Below the pieces are notes generated by a model, which saw only the letters and a program-made list of their open reading frames with translations, ran no database searches and was not told the origin of the DNA. A stretch of 64,000 nt of DNA from positions 62,001 through 126,000 of the forward strand of contig JBGUIU010000058.1 of the NCBI GenBank assembly GCA_045113275.1. Direction: 5' to 3'. This DNA comes from UBA1181 sp045113275 (lineage in GTDB: Bacteria > Bacteroidota > Bacteroidia > Bacteroidales > Paludibacteraceae). The position numbers and the translations under genes are program-made. This document shows, one piece after another, positions 1-13,200 of this stretch (the stretch's first letter is position 1; each line of letters opens with the position of its first letter).

Positions 1-3000
1 AAGAAATCGGATATTTGGAACAAACTCTTCGTATTATCAAGACTGATACCAAGGTCCTTGTCATTCTCAAGAGTGACGATGCCGTTTTCCTTCCATTTTT
101 TAGCCTGTGACTTCATTTTATCCCATACATCACGTATTGATTCAGCACTGTATACGCTTCCTTTCATCAATGGCACATACAACCTTCTGAAGTCATGCTC
201 ATCTATTCCACGCATGTTGCAAAGGAATTTTATCACATATCTCAAGAACTCCTTTTCTTCAGTAAGAAGTGTGCCCGATTCTGACGGGTCATCAGGATCC
301 TTGAATCTGAATGTGTCACTCGTCTTAACAAAAAGATTGCTGTATATGGATGACTTGAATCCGACCGTCCTGTCACTAAGTCTTGTGTAGTTTTTTGCCT
401 TTTCAAGTTTTCCGACCTGATCCCTTATGCCGCTAAGTCCGTCTGCAAGGGTAAGCCTCAGCTTCGACATCGCATTGACGCAGTTCGTTGATATGACATT
501 AAGTGTCTTGTTGTCGAAATAACCTGCACTTTCCAGCATGTTTATCGTAACCGTTCCATCCCTCCATCTCAATGATGCATTCTTGTACTCATCGTCAGTG
601 TGAAGCTCATATCCGGATGCGTCCGCATAAGCCTCATATATCCACCTGATCCACTCCTGCTCCTCAGTTATATTACTAAGTTCATCAGATATTGAGAATA
701 AGTGCGTAAGTTTGTCCTCCTTGCCCTGCAATTCCTCTATCAGATTCGTATATAGGCTTGTAGCAATCTTTGTCCTGTCTGACATTCCTTCGTAAGATAC
801 ATATATCGCATCCGAATTATTCTCCGTTATCTCGATACTACGCTTGACAATGTCTTCAATAGACTTCAATTGTCTCTTGTATTTGAGGCTGGAATCATCA
901 AGTATCGTCATAAGCCCCATTGCGCATTGCTGAATCTTTCCCAATGAAGAAAGTATCTTTATATCGGAAAGCTCTTTTTTCACATCATATCCGCAGTATT
1001 CCATAAGCTTCGACAAGGAATACATTATATCCTCGTTCTTATGGCATTCTCCGATATTTATGGACCTGTTAACAGTCAATATACTTCCTATCTTGTAGTT
1101 CTTCATCGACTCATTCTTCGACATGAGCTCATTCATAACAAGGACAGCCATCACTGAATTTCTTCCGCCTACAGTGTTCCACAACATCTTAGGGTCAATG
1201 TTGTCAGCCATGTTATATAGACCATTCGTAATATACGTTCCATTTGCGTTCCTGTTTTTCAGATACGGCAGTTCGTTGGTGACGCACATGAAGTCCAATG
1301 TGTCGGTCAACTTATCCCTGAACACTATGTATCCCATCTCCTCGAACACATCGTCTATTCCGCTTCCGAAACTCATTATCTCATACCTTCCGTCAACGTA
1401 CTTGTTGACAAGCTGGTTGAAATAGTCCTTCTTGGCACCGACACTGGACACGTTATCCTTGTAACCTTCGTACTCCTGTCCCTTTTCAGCCTTAACCTTC
1501 TTTATCTTGTCCTTGAAATTTCTAACCTGTTCTTTCGGAACATTGCTCTTCGTGTTCATACTCTTCAATACGGAAGACTTGAACCCTTCAAGACTGTCTG
1601 CCTTGATGTCATAATCGTTGTTGAGATGGTAAACACCGAAATCATCCTTATAATATCCAACCTTCTCGATGAACTCATCAACATCCTCCTCCGTGTATTT
1701 TGTTTTGATATGACCGAAGAATTCTTTTCTCTTTGAATTTATGAAATCTGTCAGGTTGTTCGCATCGTATGATATCTCAGGCTGTTTCCTTGTTATGACA
1801 CTATCCATCTTCTGAGATATGAAGCTCATGTCTCCACTTTCCACTTCCACCTGAAGACTTGAATTGAATCCCTGTCCGAGAGGCCTGTATCCGTCTATGC
1901 TCCATTTTGATAAGCCTAAAAGATTAACCTCGCACTGCATGTTGTTGAATTCATATCCCAGCATGTTCATGCCTATTTTACGCTCGTCAACGCCAAGATT
2001 ATTGGCAAGAATCCTCCTGTATATAGCCATCTGCTTAGCAACTGTCTTCAGCTTCTTATGCTTTCTTCCCTTTGGAAGATAATCGTCGTAGCTGCCTATT
2101 GTTCCGCACTTGTAGTCGTACAGTTTCACTGACCCGTCACCCATGACGGCAACAAGGTCCATAATTCCAGTGGTCCTGTAATTGTTCCCGGTTCTTATGT
2201 TTTCGATATTCGTGTCAGACTCAACTTTAATTTCCGGATACAGTTTGACGCCTTCCGCGATCTTGTATCTTCCGTTATTGTCGACGACTATACCTTCATT
2301 GACAAAGCTCCTTAGTACCGTGCGTATAGCTGAACCGACAAGAGCACGTTCTTCATCTGAAGTCAGGTTGATGATATTATTTTCGGCGGCGTTGCTGATC
2401 TCATTAGCATTGCTGTCTATTGATCTCACCTTTTTCGCATCAGTCCACGATTTGGAACTTATTATTCTTGATATGATTTTCTGCTCATCATCCTGGAGAA
2501 ATATGTCCTCGCCTTCCACATTAAGCTCGTTAGCGATATCTTCCGCTACGGCATGGAACATCGAACCGAAATTACTCTGTATGGTCCATTTGAGCTGAAG
2601 ATTCTTCTTCAGATTGATTCTGTTCTCCTGATTTTGAGGACCGTACAGTTTCTTCTTCACCTTTTCAATAGTGTCGATCTCCGGATCCATCTGATTCATT
2701 ATGATTGCGATGAAATTATTTTCCATCGTGTCCCTGTCAGTGAAATATTTTCCTTCCTCAAGGTTTTCCATTACTGAATCAAGATACTGTTTAACATCTA
2801 TTGATGTGGTGGTATCAGAATCGTCCTTCAATACATTTTCAAGAGCTATCAGTGATGTCACTCCTATCTTATCGTAATCATAGTTCGCTCTTCTAAGAAT
2901 ATTGGCGTTATCATCATCATTCTCTATAGAATCGACGAAACTCGTCTCTTTCAGCTTGTCTGATGTCCTCTTCATATCATCCAGCTTTTCTATTAACGAT

Positions 3001-3161
3001 GCAACATTTCCGCTTCCATCGTTGACAACTGAATCACTGAAAACCATATCCCCGAGCTTAGGCTTGCGTGAGTAAGAAAGCCTCAGATAACGGTCCAAGG
3101 CTCTTTCGTTGAATTCAACGCTATTGCCGCTTTCAGTCTTAAGTGTATATCTGCATCCCAT
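1..3161 (-). CDS. Large virion-associated polypeptide with N-terminal RecB-type PD-(D/E)XK nuclease domain (C-terminus beyond the window)
   Basis: The frame is open from an ATG at 3161 to the left window edge, giving at least 1,053 codons. It starts 3 bases after the TAG of the preceding zincin gene. The N-terminal part carries the motif series of RecB-like PD-(D/E)XK nucleases: GSMFHAVAE (the G-x-x-x-H region), a PE pair, GIMDL with Asp about 335, KLYDYKCG with Asp about 349 and Lys about 351, then QMAIY (Q-x-x-x-Y). The same motifs in the same order occur in the neighbouring RNA polymerase giant. I recognised nothing in the remaining ~700 residues. Crass-like phages carry several giant virion proteins in this position, so a packaged polymerase partner is plausible. 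That role is inference; the nuclease motifs are read directly. Confidence 0.72.
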   Translation of the reverse strand, partial: MGCRYTLKTESGNSVEFNERALDRYLRLSYSRKPKLGDMVFSDSVVNDGSGNVASLIEKLDDMKRTSDKLKETSFVDSIENDDDNANILRRANYDYDKIGVTSLIALENVLKDDSDTTTSIDVKQYLDSVMENLEEGKYFTDRDTMENNFIAIIMNQMDPEIDTIEKVKKKLYGPQNQENRINLKKNLQLKWTIQSNFGSMFHAVAEDIANELNVEGEDIFLQDDEQKIISRIISSKSWTDAKKVRSIDSNANEISNAAENNIINLTSDEERALVGSAIRTVLRSFVNEGIVVDNNGRYKIAEGVKLYPEIKVESDTNIENIRTGNNYRTTGIMDLVAVMGDGSVKLYDYKCGTIGSYDDYLPKGRKHKKLKTVAKQMAIYRRILANNLGVDERKIGMNMLGYEFNNMQCEVNLLGLSKWSIDGYRPLGQGFNSSLQVEVESGDMSFISQKMDSVITRKQPEISYDANNLTDFINSKRKEFFGHIKTKYTEEDVDEFIEKVGYYKDDFGVYHLNNDYDIKADSLEGFKSSVLKSMNTKSNVPKEQVRNFKDKIKKVKAEKGQEYEGYKDNVSSVGAKKDYFNQLVNKYVDGRYEIMSFGSGIDDVFEEMGYIVFRDKLTDTLDFMCVTNELPYLKNRNANGTYITNGLYNMADNIDPKMLWNTVGGRNSVMAVLVMNELMSKNESMKNYKIGSILTVNRSINIGECHKNEDIMYSLSKLMEYCGYDVKKELSDIKILSSLGKIQQCAMGLMTILDDSSLKYKRQLKSIEDIVKRSIEITENNSDAIYVSYEGMSDRTKIATSLYTNLIEELQGKEDKLTHLFSISDELSNITEEQEWIRWIYEAYADASGYELHTDDEYKNASLRWRDGTVTINMLESAGYFDNKTLNVISTNCVNAMSKLRLTLADGLSGIRDQVGKLEKAKNYTRLSDRTVGFKSSIYSNLFVKTSDTFRFKDPDDPSESGTLLTEEKEFLRYVIKFLCNMRGIDEHDFRRLYVPLMKGSVYSAESIRDVWDKMKSQAKKWKENGIVTLENDKDLGISLDNTKSLFQISDF

Positions 3162-3164
3162 ATC

Positions 3165-4241
3165 CTATTCGCAATATTGGTTCAACCTTCCTTCTTTTAT
3201 TAGTTCCTCTATGATGTTCTGGTTTGTCCTGTTTATCATTGTTTCTTCCGAAGATTCCACAAGAACAGGGGAACTGTTTCCGTCGAACATCCTTCCGTGA
3301 AAGACATCCGCTATCTGTTTCATTGTATAGCCTTCCTCCAGCATGCCCATGAAGTCACCACACCTCACTGAAACGTCACCGTCTATTATCGTGTCCATCG
3401 CTCTTGAGAACATGTACAGCAATTCTCCCTGTGTGCTTCTTTCAAGATTATACACCATTGAGTTCATACCGCACACGAACTTTGCCATTTCGCATACGAA
3501 GCACTCCTCCTTCAAATCCCTGTCAGATCTGTTCGGATGCTCTCTGCGTAAGTACTCCATGTCAACATTCGATGACATAAAATCTGTCATCCTCTCATAC
3601 AAATCTATGTCGTGAGCCTTGACGGTTCCCATGATAAGATGAATTAACTCATGCATCGGAGTGTCAACGGTGGCTTTGTCGCTGTTTATGTATATTTCAC
3701 CATCCTTTATGAATCCTTTACAGAAGATAGAATCCGAAAGACCCATCATAGCTATCGTCCTAGTTGTGCAGAAATGAACGTTTATCCCGTATTTCCTTTG
3801 TATGTTTTCGCACGTTTCATGCAACACGTCGGAATACTTGTTATCATCCATATCCACGTTTTTATAGTCTTTCCTTGAGCCTACATACTCAGACGGCCTT
3901 CTTCTTATATCAAGCTTCACCTTGCCGGACTCAATGTCTGCGTCAACCGACAGGTCCTCATGTGTCTTGTTTATCGCCCTTACACCTTCTGTAACAGTGT
4001 TTGAGTTCATTTTTTCCTTGAACTTTTCCATCGGCATGGAGTCTTCATCCTTCTTTATGCCGAGAGTGCTTCTAAGGGCGGCTTCAGACGATGCGCCTGG
4101 AATCTCGTCAAGATGAGGAAGCCGTCCGTGAACGTTCTCGAACTGTTTGCAATATGAATCAAACACGCCCTGATCCATTCCGGACAACCTCATCTTCTCA
4201 ATATTAGAAGAATTTTTTCTTATGCTACAATATTCTCCCAT
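3165..4241 (-). CDS. Zincin-type metallopeptidase (HExxH), virion block
   Basis: This is a 358-aa protein. The frame can be extended to a TTG at 4247, but the ATG at 4241 is preferred. It lies 13 bases after the stop of the RNA polymerase giant, so it is in the same transcript. A HELIH zinc-binding motif sits at residues ~197-201, preceded by a segment consistent with a zincin core (DGEIYINSDKATVD). About 50 residues later KEECFVCEM offers a Glu as possible third zinc ligand, as in gluzincins. There is no signal peptide, so it should act in the cytoplasm or in the particle. The C-terminal zincin of the 3,138-aa protein shares the HExxH and a similar E-x-E-C-like segment. A role in processing the giant virion proteins is possible but not shown. 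Confidence 0.72.
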   Translation of the reverse strand: MGEYCSIRKNSSNIEKMRLSGMDQGVFDSYCKQFENVHGRLPHLDEIPGASSEAALRSTLGIKKDEDSMPMEKFKEKMNSNTVTEGVRAINKTHEDLSVDADIESGKVKLDIRRRPSEYVGSRKDYKNVDMDDNKYSDVLHETCENIQRKYGINVHFCTTRTIAMMGLSDSIFCKGFIKDGEIYINSDKATVDTPMHELIHLIMGTVKAHDIDLYERMTDFMSSNVDMEYLRREHPNRSDRDLKEECFVCEMAKFVCGMNSMVYNLERSTQGELLYMFSRAMDTIIDGDVSVRCGDFMGMLEEGYTMKQIADVFHGRMFDGNSSPVLVESSEETMINRTNQNIIEELIKEGRLNQYCE

Positions 4242-4254
4242 CAGCAATCGACTT

Positions 4255-7200
4255 TTAACATTTACCTATATTCAACATGTCCTTCAGCTGTGCCATTATG
4301 GAATCAACATCAGGAACAATTCCATCACTCAATGAGTACCTGACTTGTATTTTCAAATCTTTCTTTTTCAAATACTCATCAAAGTTATAATTTTTATCAT
4401 TATAATCAAAACTTCCGTCTCCTTCGAATATAATCCTGCTGTACGTTCCGTCGGCTTCAGGTACGGCAATTCCGTTCAAATATCCGTTCTTTCCGAAGGA
4501 AATTTCAAGTCCGGATTCCTTATCTTTGAAATACCTTCCGGCTTGTGTATTGTTGTTCACACCTATGTTGAACCTTCCATTCTTTGTAAGCTCAGGAGCG
4601 TTTGAAACCGGCACGGATGAGAATGCATTGTAATGAAGACTGAGTGTGTTATACTTTCTCTCCCATCTGTTCTCGTATTTACCGAGAACATTTTCATCAT
4701 ATTGGAAGTCATTGATGTCATCGACGATTGAGTTATCGAAATCCTCATTGTTATATTCATTGATATCGTTCTGATTATCATTATCAGCCCAAGACATATC
4801 AATTGAATCATCATATTCGTAACCGTAATTTCCCGTTTGTTCCACGGCCCTTCTCTCGTATCTCTCAGGAGTCTTGCCCATATCCATCTTGCTAGTCTGT
4901 ATATACAGAATCTTTCCTTTGTAGTCAACCGCCTTGTTAACATTTCTGAATATAGGTATGCACATTTCGACGAACAGATCTATTGCCTTTTCATCCTTCG
5001 AGAATCTGTCATAATCGAAATTATCCGAGAATTTGCTGTAATCCTCGCTCATTCTCATGTAATATGGATAATCCCTAAGCATAGGCCTGAACGATCTTTC
5101 GCCGTCATTGAGGTACATGACAGAATTGTACAATGACATCATCTGACCGAACGTCATATACTTATCACCCATCTTTATCGGAACCTTGACATTCTGTATC
5201 TTAGCGAACGCCATCCTCATATTTTCAAGGTTTTGTTCCGACTTGCTGTCATAGCAGGCATCGTTCAGCCTGTAACAGGAGAATCCCATATCCATATACA
5301 TGGATTTGTTTGAGGTTCTGTATAGATACTCCTTCAATGACTGTTCACTATTGTCAGTGCGTATCTCACCTTTTTCATTAACAGTTATCAAACCTTCCGT
5401 AGTATATGTGTCAAGGATATACTCGACAGTCTGCACAAACAAGAGATTTCCGTAGTTCGAACCGAGAGATACAGGTACCTGAATGTTGCTTAAACTCAAC
5501 ATTTCTCCGGTGTCAGGATCCATATTTATTAATGAACCGTCTATTTCTATTCTTCCAATGTCATACAAATAGTCATTCATGACTTTCGAGATGATGAACT
5601 TTCCGGCTTTCGCGTACACGTCCTTGACCTGACCCTTTCCTATCCTGTCTATAGCAGCAGACGCAAACACATCGGAAATCCTAAACGTATTGGATAGTGT
5701 CTTTGATGCAATCATGGCCAAAACCTGTGCCTTGAAGCTTGCCCAGTAGTCACTATTGTATCTAAGCAGATACAAAGGATTAATGAACGTCTTTTTATCT
5801 CCCTGCAACTTGATAAGATCGTTCAAGTATTCCTCGTCAAGAACAAGCATCTCCACATCAACCGTGCCTTCCTTCACGTATCTTCCGTTATGCCCTTTGG
5901 ACATTTCTTTGTTTATAGCTGTTAGCTTATTCTTGAAGTCGATGTTCTTAACCTGATTCATGAATATATTGGACCAACTATTCATCTGCGCAAGGATGTC
6001 CTGTGCTGTCTTCTTGATTGACCTAAGATTTGCAAACGATGAGAAAGAAGACATCTCGTTTGACATCTCTGCAAGTATCTTTATGTCATTGAACGATTTC
6101 TTATCGGAGTTCTTTATATCAGATATCCTATGTGTGTTGATTATATCATCGTACAACTGACCGTAAGCAATCTTCTTATAAACCTCGTTTTTATTGCTTT
6201 CGTCGTCACTGCTCATCTTGTTTATCTCTTCAAGTATCTCTTTCCTTTTACTATTTGAATGATGTGTTCTCTCAAACAGAATTCTTCCGACAATGTATTG
6301 ACGGTCAAGATTTTTATCGCCTTTTATCTCATTATATTCAATGTTGAAATTGCTCAAACCAATGATTGTCTTGAGTATATTTTCGACTCCGTCCAAAATC
6401 TTTAATGGAACATCAACCTTGTTCTTATCAGCGTTGTTGATTATATTCACAAATCTCATCTCTTCGATATTTTCGAAGAAGTTTCCCTGCATTATCTGAG
6501 ATATGTTCTTCGCAACGTCAGACATAAGAATATTCGACAATTCCTTGAAATCAATTCCGAGAGCGACTCCTGCCACATACAACGAAAGGAAGTTCTTTCC
6601 TCCGTTGATATTACAGAGAACCTGATCCTTCGCATTATCGACGGCAGCCGTAATGAGCTCGGATATGATATTCAGTCCTTCATACGAATCCCAGTGCTTA
6701 TTTGTGATAATGGACTCAAGATCGTCATCTGTTGCTCCATATCCGTATTTTGATTCGATATACTTTTTTATCGCTTCTATCATCTTATTCTTGTATTCGT
6801 TAAGTTCGTCACTGTCTAATCGGGACGCCACTTTCATTATTGCGAACAACACGTCCGCATTGTCCTTCTGGTTTCTTTCTAAAGACTCAAACACTCCTGC
6901 TACTTCGTTCCTGTATCTTTCGTCTATGAAACCAATCATGTCTGGAGACAGGGCTATCTTCACGGCACCTATGATATTTCTGTAATTCTTACCATTTATC
7001 TTTACATTGAAGTTCGTGTTTTTGAAAAAATTTTTGATTTCCTCTTTCGTAGCGTCTTTCGTTGAGAAGTCGTTAAGAACGTTCATGAAAGCATGGAGAA
7101 CTTTCGACGCAGTTGCCGCATATCCGATGGTTCCTGCTCCCTCCTGTGCCCTCTGTATATTCTCAAGCGTCACTCCCATGCATCCAGGGCCGCTTCCGGC

Positions 7201-10200
7201 ATTGTTTCTGTTGGCCTTGTTTTCATCGTTAAGCCTCTTGACGGAACCATATATGTCGACAGGTGTGTGAACCTCATGATATACCTGAGGATGTGAATAG
7301 ATAGTCTGTATCCTATGCACGAAGAAAGTCTGATATTCCTCCTTCTTTATATCATGGTTCAGATTGAATGAATAATAAAGAGACGCTGCAATATTAGCCA
7401 GATTGACATCTTCCGACATTTCACAACGGAAAACTTCATTATCCTCCCTCACATCGTATATGAAGTTCGTCAGAGCGTTAAGCTTTGCTTTCGTGTCGAA
7501 CTTCGTTTTCCAGTTCTCCATATCAGACTCTTCACCGCTTGGCATGTCCTTATCTTCTATCAAATCCTTCACTTTGATAAAACTTTCCTTCCATTTACCT
7601 ACTTTCTGTGAACTGACTATCATCGCGGATTTGAAATCATCAAATGACAGAGATATCTTCTTAGGAAGAGGAAGCTTCATTGACTCTTTTACATTCTCTA
7701 CTGAATCGTAATTAGAGAAATCAGACCACAGCATGATCTTGCCTGTTTTTTTGTTGAGCTCAAACAGATACATCGTGATCTTGTCTATATCGAAGTCGGA
7801 TCCGTGAAGAAGCAACTGAAGTGACGACACATAGACGTTGTTGTAGTTGTTGTCCATGTAGTCCACAACATACATCTGCATTCCGGACTGCTTTGATTGA
7901 GCAGGAGTTCTCGAACAGAATATGTACCTCAAAATCTCCTTGGATATGCCTATTCTATTAGAAAGCTTGTTTGTATTCTCTTCTATTGTCGAATTAATAG
8001 ACTCATTCAGTTCTTCCTTGTTAAATCCGAAAGCGCCTTCGTCAAATGATTCTGAAATGTCTGCATTCACAATTCCTGTGTCACGCAGCATTTTTATAAA
8101 ACCTTCCTTGTCATCCTTTCCTATGCATATGACAGGAACATTGACCTCACGCTCCGTCTCCTCGTCATTGCTATCCAAATGGTCAATGACCGTCTTGAAG
8201 TGTTTCGTGGATGTCTCACCGATAACTTCAAGTAAATCATCATTATAAGTATTATACTTGCTCTCTTCATTTGTCGATACGATGAACGTCTGTCCGTCAG
8301 ATGTCATGCAGACAATCTCGCCTGCTTCAACGTCGATATTCAGCATCCTCAGCGATTTGATGTTGTTTGCTGCCAGAAGCTTATCAAATACTTTCTTGTA
8401 ATATTCAGGCATTATGCATTCGCACGGCTTGTAATCATAAATACCTGAAAGCGTCACGGTCTTCGGAGACATTCCCATGGTTTCTTCATTGTATTCCATT
8501 ATCTCAACCTCGGCTCCTTCAGTCATTATGCTTGATATATCATTCTGAACAGCGTCCTGCATTCTTTTTCTGACAACATCTATGTTTGCATCTCTATCTA
8601 TTATGATATCAGGTCTTCTGATAAGATAGTCCCTCATTATCGCAAGCTCATCATCTGTTGTCTGATGACCATCCCTTAAATATTCATACATCATGTATGA
8701 TGATCTGAAATCCCATATTCCATATCTTTTGCCTTCACTGTCGCTGAAAATATAGTTGTCATATCTTAGATTTCTTCCAACAACTATATTATCAACTATC
8801 TTTACATCTTTACCATACTGATTGCTTTCCACATCCCTGACAAACTTATGATAATCATCAATGTTGTTTATTGTCACAGAAGTCTCAATCATCTCTCCTG
8901 TTTCGCCTGTTCCTATGACATAATATATCTCTCCAATATACACATCACATGGCGAATGATGAACGCATTTCGCCTCTTCGTAACTGAGCTGCTCTCCATT
9001 TCTCACTTTCTCAAGCAATGCGTTCTGTGCCGACTCTATCTCCTTGTCGTATTCAATGCCCCATTTAGACTTTCTCTTCCATCCGTGTATCTTGACGTAA
9101 TCGTGACTTACGTTCAACACATCCATGTCACCGGACATCTTAAGCTTGACACCATTCCTCTCGATCATTGAAGCGACGTCCCTGACCATCGCCCACACCT
9201 CTGATGTCGTCTCAGCCATGATTGATTTTACGGTCTCCTTGTTCTCTTCAGGTGTACCTGATAGCATACCGTTCACAAACTTATCCTTCAATATGGATTC
9301 GAACTCAGTCTCCTGCACTCCCTTGCTGATTCCATTCCATACAAAAGCAGCCACGTCTTTCAGAACTTCAAGCTTGAAATCTTCGAACGATTTTCCTTTA
9401 GCGGACTGTCCGATGATATCCGGATATTTGGCATACAGCTTGTCGATGTATGTGCCTATCATGTATGATATTGACTCCCTGAGCTCCTTTGATAATTTAG
9501 CTATCGCGCCGGTACCTCCTGACAGATATGTAGGCTGTGTGGCAAGACTTGACTTTGATTCCCCTGCCATAGTGTAGTCGGAGTAGTCTCCCTGTATTCC
9601 GAACTGCTCAGTATCGTATTGTGAGTAATTCAGCTTATAATATTTATTATAGTCGTCGCACTGATTAGCAATATCCTCGGTAAGATTCAGCAATTCTGTC
9701 TTATCACCCGTACCTTCGTATCTGTTTATCGCATCAATTATGCCGTTTTTCTTCATTTGGAAGTTCTCTACAGAAAGCTCCTTGTCCAAATTTATTCCTA
9801 TTCCACCCATTTTCAGAATGAAATCATCGACGACATCACTTAGACTCTGTCCGTTCTTATATTTATCATCATAATTCAAAGTCTTCTTGCTGTTTTGGTT
9901 GCTTATACCGAATTTTGTGGATGACACTACATTGGCCATGTGAATGATTGCAAGCTTAGCATATTTGACTTCGCTTAGAACTTCATTCATATTAAAGAAG
10001 ACGTTGTTGTTCCTTTGACGTTTGTCAAACATCATCGTTCCTCCGAAAGCCATGAACAAGTCATACGGATTATTTATCACGCGAGTCTCCGTGACAATGT
10101 TTGTGTTATCGTTAAACAGCTCTTTTCCGTTGCTGTCCTTCTTATATCCCCATGTGATATCGAACACATTGGATACACGGGATTTGATTATATTGTCGTA

Positions 10201-13200
10201 CAACTGACCATAAGCTTCGATTTCGTTATTTTCATCATCACTGCTCATCTTTTTTATTTCATCAAGTATCTTTTCCCTTCTATTGTTTGAATTGCGTGTT
10301 GACTCAAACAGAATTCTTTCAACAACATATTTTGACTCAAAATTATTGTTGCCTTTTATCTCATTAAATTCTTTTTTGAAATTTTCAGGACCAATAATTG
10401 TCATGAGCATTTCTTCAACCTTGCCATAAATACTATCCGGTATATCAACCTTGCTATCAATATATTCACAATTCATCACCTCGAGATATCTGTTACCCGT
10501 TCGATTAAACGCATTGATATCATTGTCCGGAAAATATCTCTGCATCTTCCAGTTTTTTCTTATACTAGATGCAAGGCTCTTGTTGAATTTCTCATAATCA
10601 TATTCTGAGTATTCCTCACCCTCTTTCATCATTGTATCCTCGATGGCATCCTTGAAGCTTATGGTGCTATTCATCTTCTTATACAGTCTCATGAACCCAT
10701 CAGAGTCAACAATCTTGTCATATGATATGTTCTGACCTGAACACTTGACAGCTCCAGTCGTTCCTGTGTGTCTGTCCCTTAATGAGAAGTATGGCTTTAT
10801 GACATCGTTGTTTGTAGCATTCGACATTGATGATACCTTTAGAGACTCAAAGTACACAGGATCCACGAACATGACACCATCAGTTGTCTTTATATTGTAT
10901 TCATCACCGAAAGGCAAAGCCATTCCAAACTCGCTGTCAGGTATCACTGACACATTGGCAACCACCTTGTCGTTTACTGTCGGAACGCTATACTCGTTGA
11001 TATGTCTAAAAACAAAGCTTGGAGCTGAATTTTTCGTATTTCTCTTCGATTCAGTACCGATACATCCTTCAAGCACAAAATGGAAGTTACCCAATTCATC
11101 TTTAGACAATCTTACAGGAGCCTTCTTTATGCTCTTTCCGAACTGCGTTATTCCTCCGTTAACTGAAAGCCTGAATCCGTTTTCAAGATATGACTGCTTT
11201 GCATTAAGGAATTTCAATGCAGGATGAAGCTCATATTCAACAGAGAAATCTCCGTTAAAATCCTTATCAGCTGATTTTAACTTATATATAACAAATTCCC
11301 TAAGATTCCACTTGCTGCCATATATGACAGTTTCTTTTTCGAATCCGTTAAAATATACATTGTCGTTGCTCTGCTTACCAATGCTCACATTCTCATCAAG
11401 TTTAACTCTCTTACCGTTTAATACCGGAGCGTAGTATGTTAAGTCGTCTGAACTGAATACAGGTATATTTATCTCATTATTCTTTCCAGACTTTATATTC
11501 ATATTGAACAGAACAAAATCAGTGTTTATATCAGAACCTCTGCTCCAGGCATTTCCACGACCACCTGAATAGAAAAAGAAATCAAAGAATCTTCTAAGTG
11601 ATTTCTGAGTTTCTGTTTTTTTCTCGGTATCCCTTACAATGTTACCAAGCGATTTTGAATTTATCCTTACATTGTCATTGAGGAGATTGTTCACAGATAT
11701 TATCATCTGTTCCTTTTTGAACTGATCGTATCTGTCCTGGTTAAGCATAATTGAAAGGTATTCCCTTGCATAATCGAATCCTTTTCCGTAATGCACATCT
11801 GGTATGAACTGAAGTCTTTTGTTCCTCTTACTCAATCCGCTTTCATTTTCACTCACACCGAAATAACCTTTCATATCATTTAGGGTTATTCTCATTTTGT
11901 CTGCATTCTTCTTGTCTCCAATGGATTCAAAATACATGATATCCTCATTCAACTGGCTTATCCTTCTTTCCAGATGAGGGTCCTCATTATATTGTTTGAC
12001 AAGCTGAAGCAGATGTTCATCATCCTTTTGGTCGAAATAATCTTTCATCACATCATAACCGTGATAAGCGCTAAGTGCCTCATAATCAGAGTATATGTTA
12101 TTTAACTGATATGAATAATACGCTATGGTCTCAACTCTTTCCGCAATACTATATATATCGGCTGCTTTTTTCGAATATAAACGATACATATCATACACGT
12201 TGCTACCATCTTTGAATATAGGCTCACCCATGAAGACAGCCTTTCTATCATATTGTACGGTTTCAAACCTGATGTCATTGAATAACTCGTCATTTAAATC
12301 TATATTAAGCTTTTCGGTTGTTTCATTCAATCTTCTAAGAAGTTCTGAATTGATGCCGTTTTCTCCATCTACACTGTTGACTATTTCGTTTATGCTTCCA
12401 ATCATTTTACCGGCCTTCTTAGCAGAAGCATAAGCTTCATCACCATTTATGATGACACATGGTATCTCAACCTTATCAGCCTGAGCATTCGGAACGAAGC
12501 ATTCAATTTCTGATTGATTCCTTCCTCTAATCAATGAACGGATGTAAAACAGATTGAATAAGTCACTCCTACTCATTTTAGACACTTCCTTGACTCCATT
12601 CCTGCCGTTAAGTTCAAGATATCTTGAATATTCCCTGGATATATTGTGTCTAAACATTCCTATCCTATTCAGAACAGTTTCAGCTCCATCTTTCGTTTCG
12701 GAGAAATAATGAGCCTTCGCCGAGGATATCCATGATGACGTTTTTTGACTAAATATGTTTTTTTTCGAATAAGACTTATTATACACCTTCGTATGTCCAT
12801 TGATCGCGTCAAGGACATTCTTAATCGCCATGCAGTCCGAATAATATGCCATATTCTTTTTTCCGACAGGAAGAGCTGAAATTTTCATCACGCTTTTAGG
12901 ATCCAGATTCTTTACATATCCATCCCCGCATAGTTTTCTGATTGTAAATACGGCATTATCGGCTGAACGATTAACAGTCTTGTTATATACGAGAAGACTT
13001 TGCAATGCTGGATTCGCAAATTCTATTAATGTCTTGTTTCCGTTTTCACTCATAAACATTTCTATGAGATCAATCATATTCTTATCGGAACTTCCATTGT
13101 TCGATAATCCATAAATCGCAGAAGCAAGCTTATAAAGAATAATATAGTCTTCTTTATAGTTGTTGCTATCAGTCACAATGTCTCTTTCGTAATCGCCACT

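Noticed and set aside
6085..10452. The repeated segment in the polymerase as an intein or intron
   Set aside because: No splice-junction Cys/Ser and His-Asn, no endonuclease motif, and the segment is only about 110 residues in frame.
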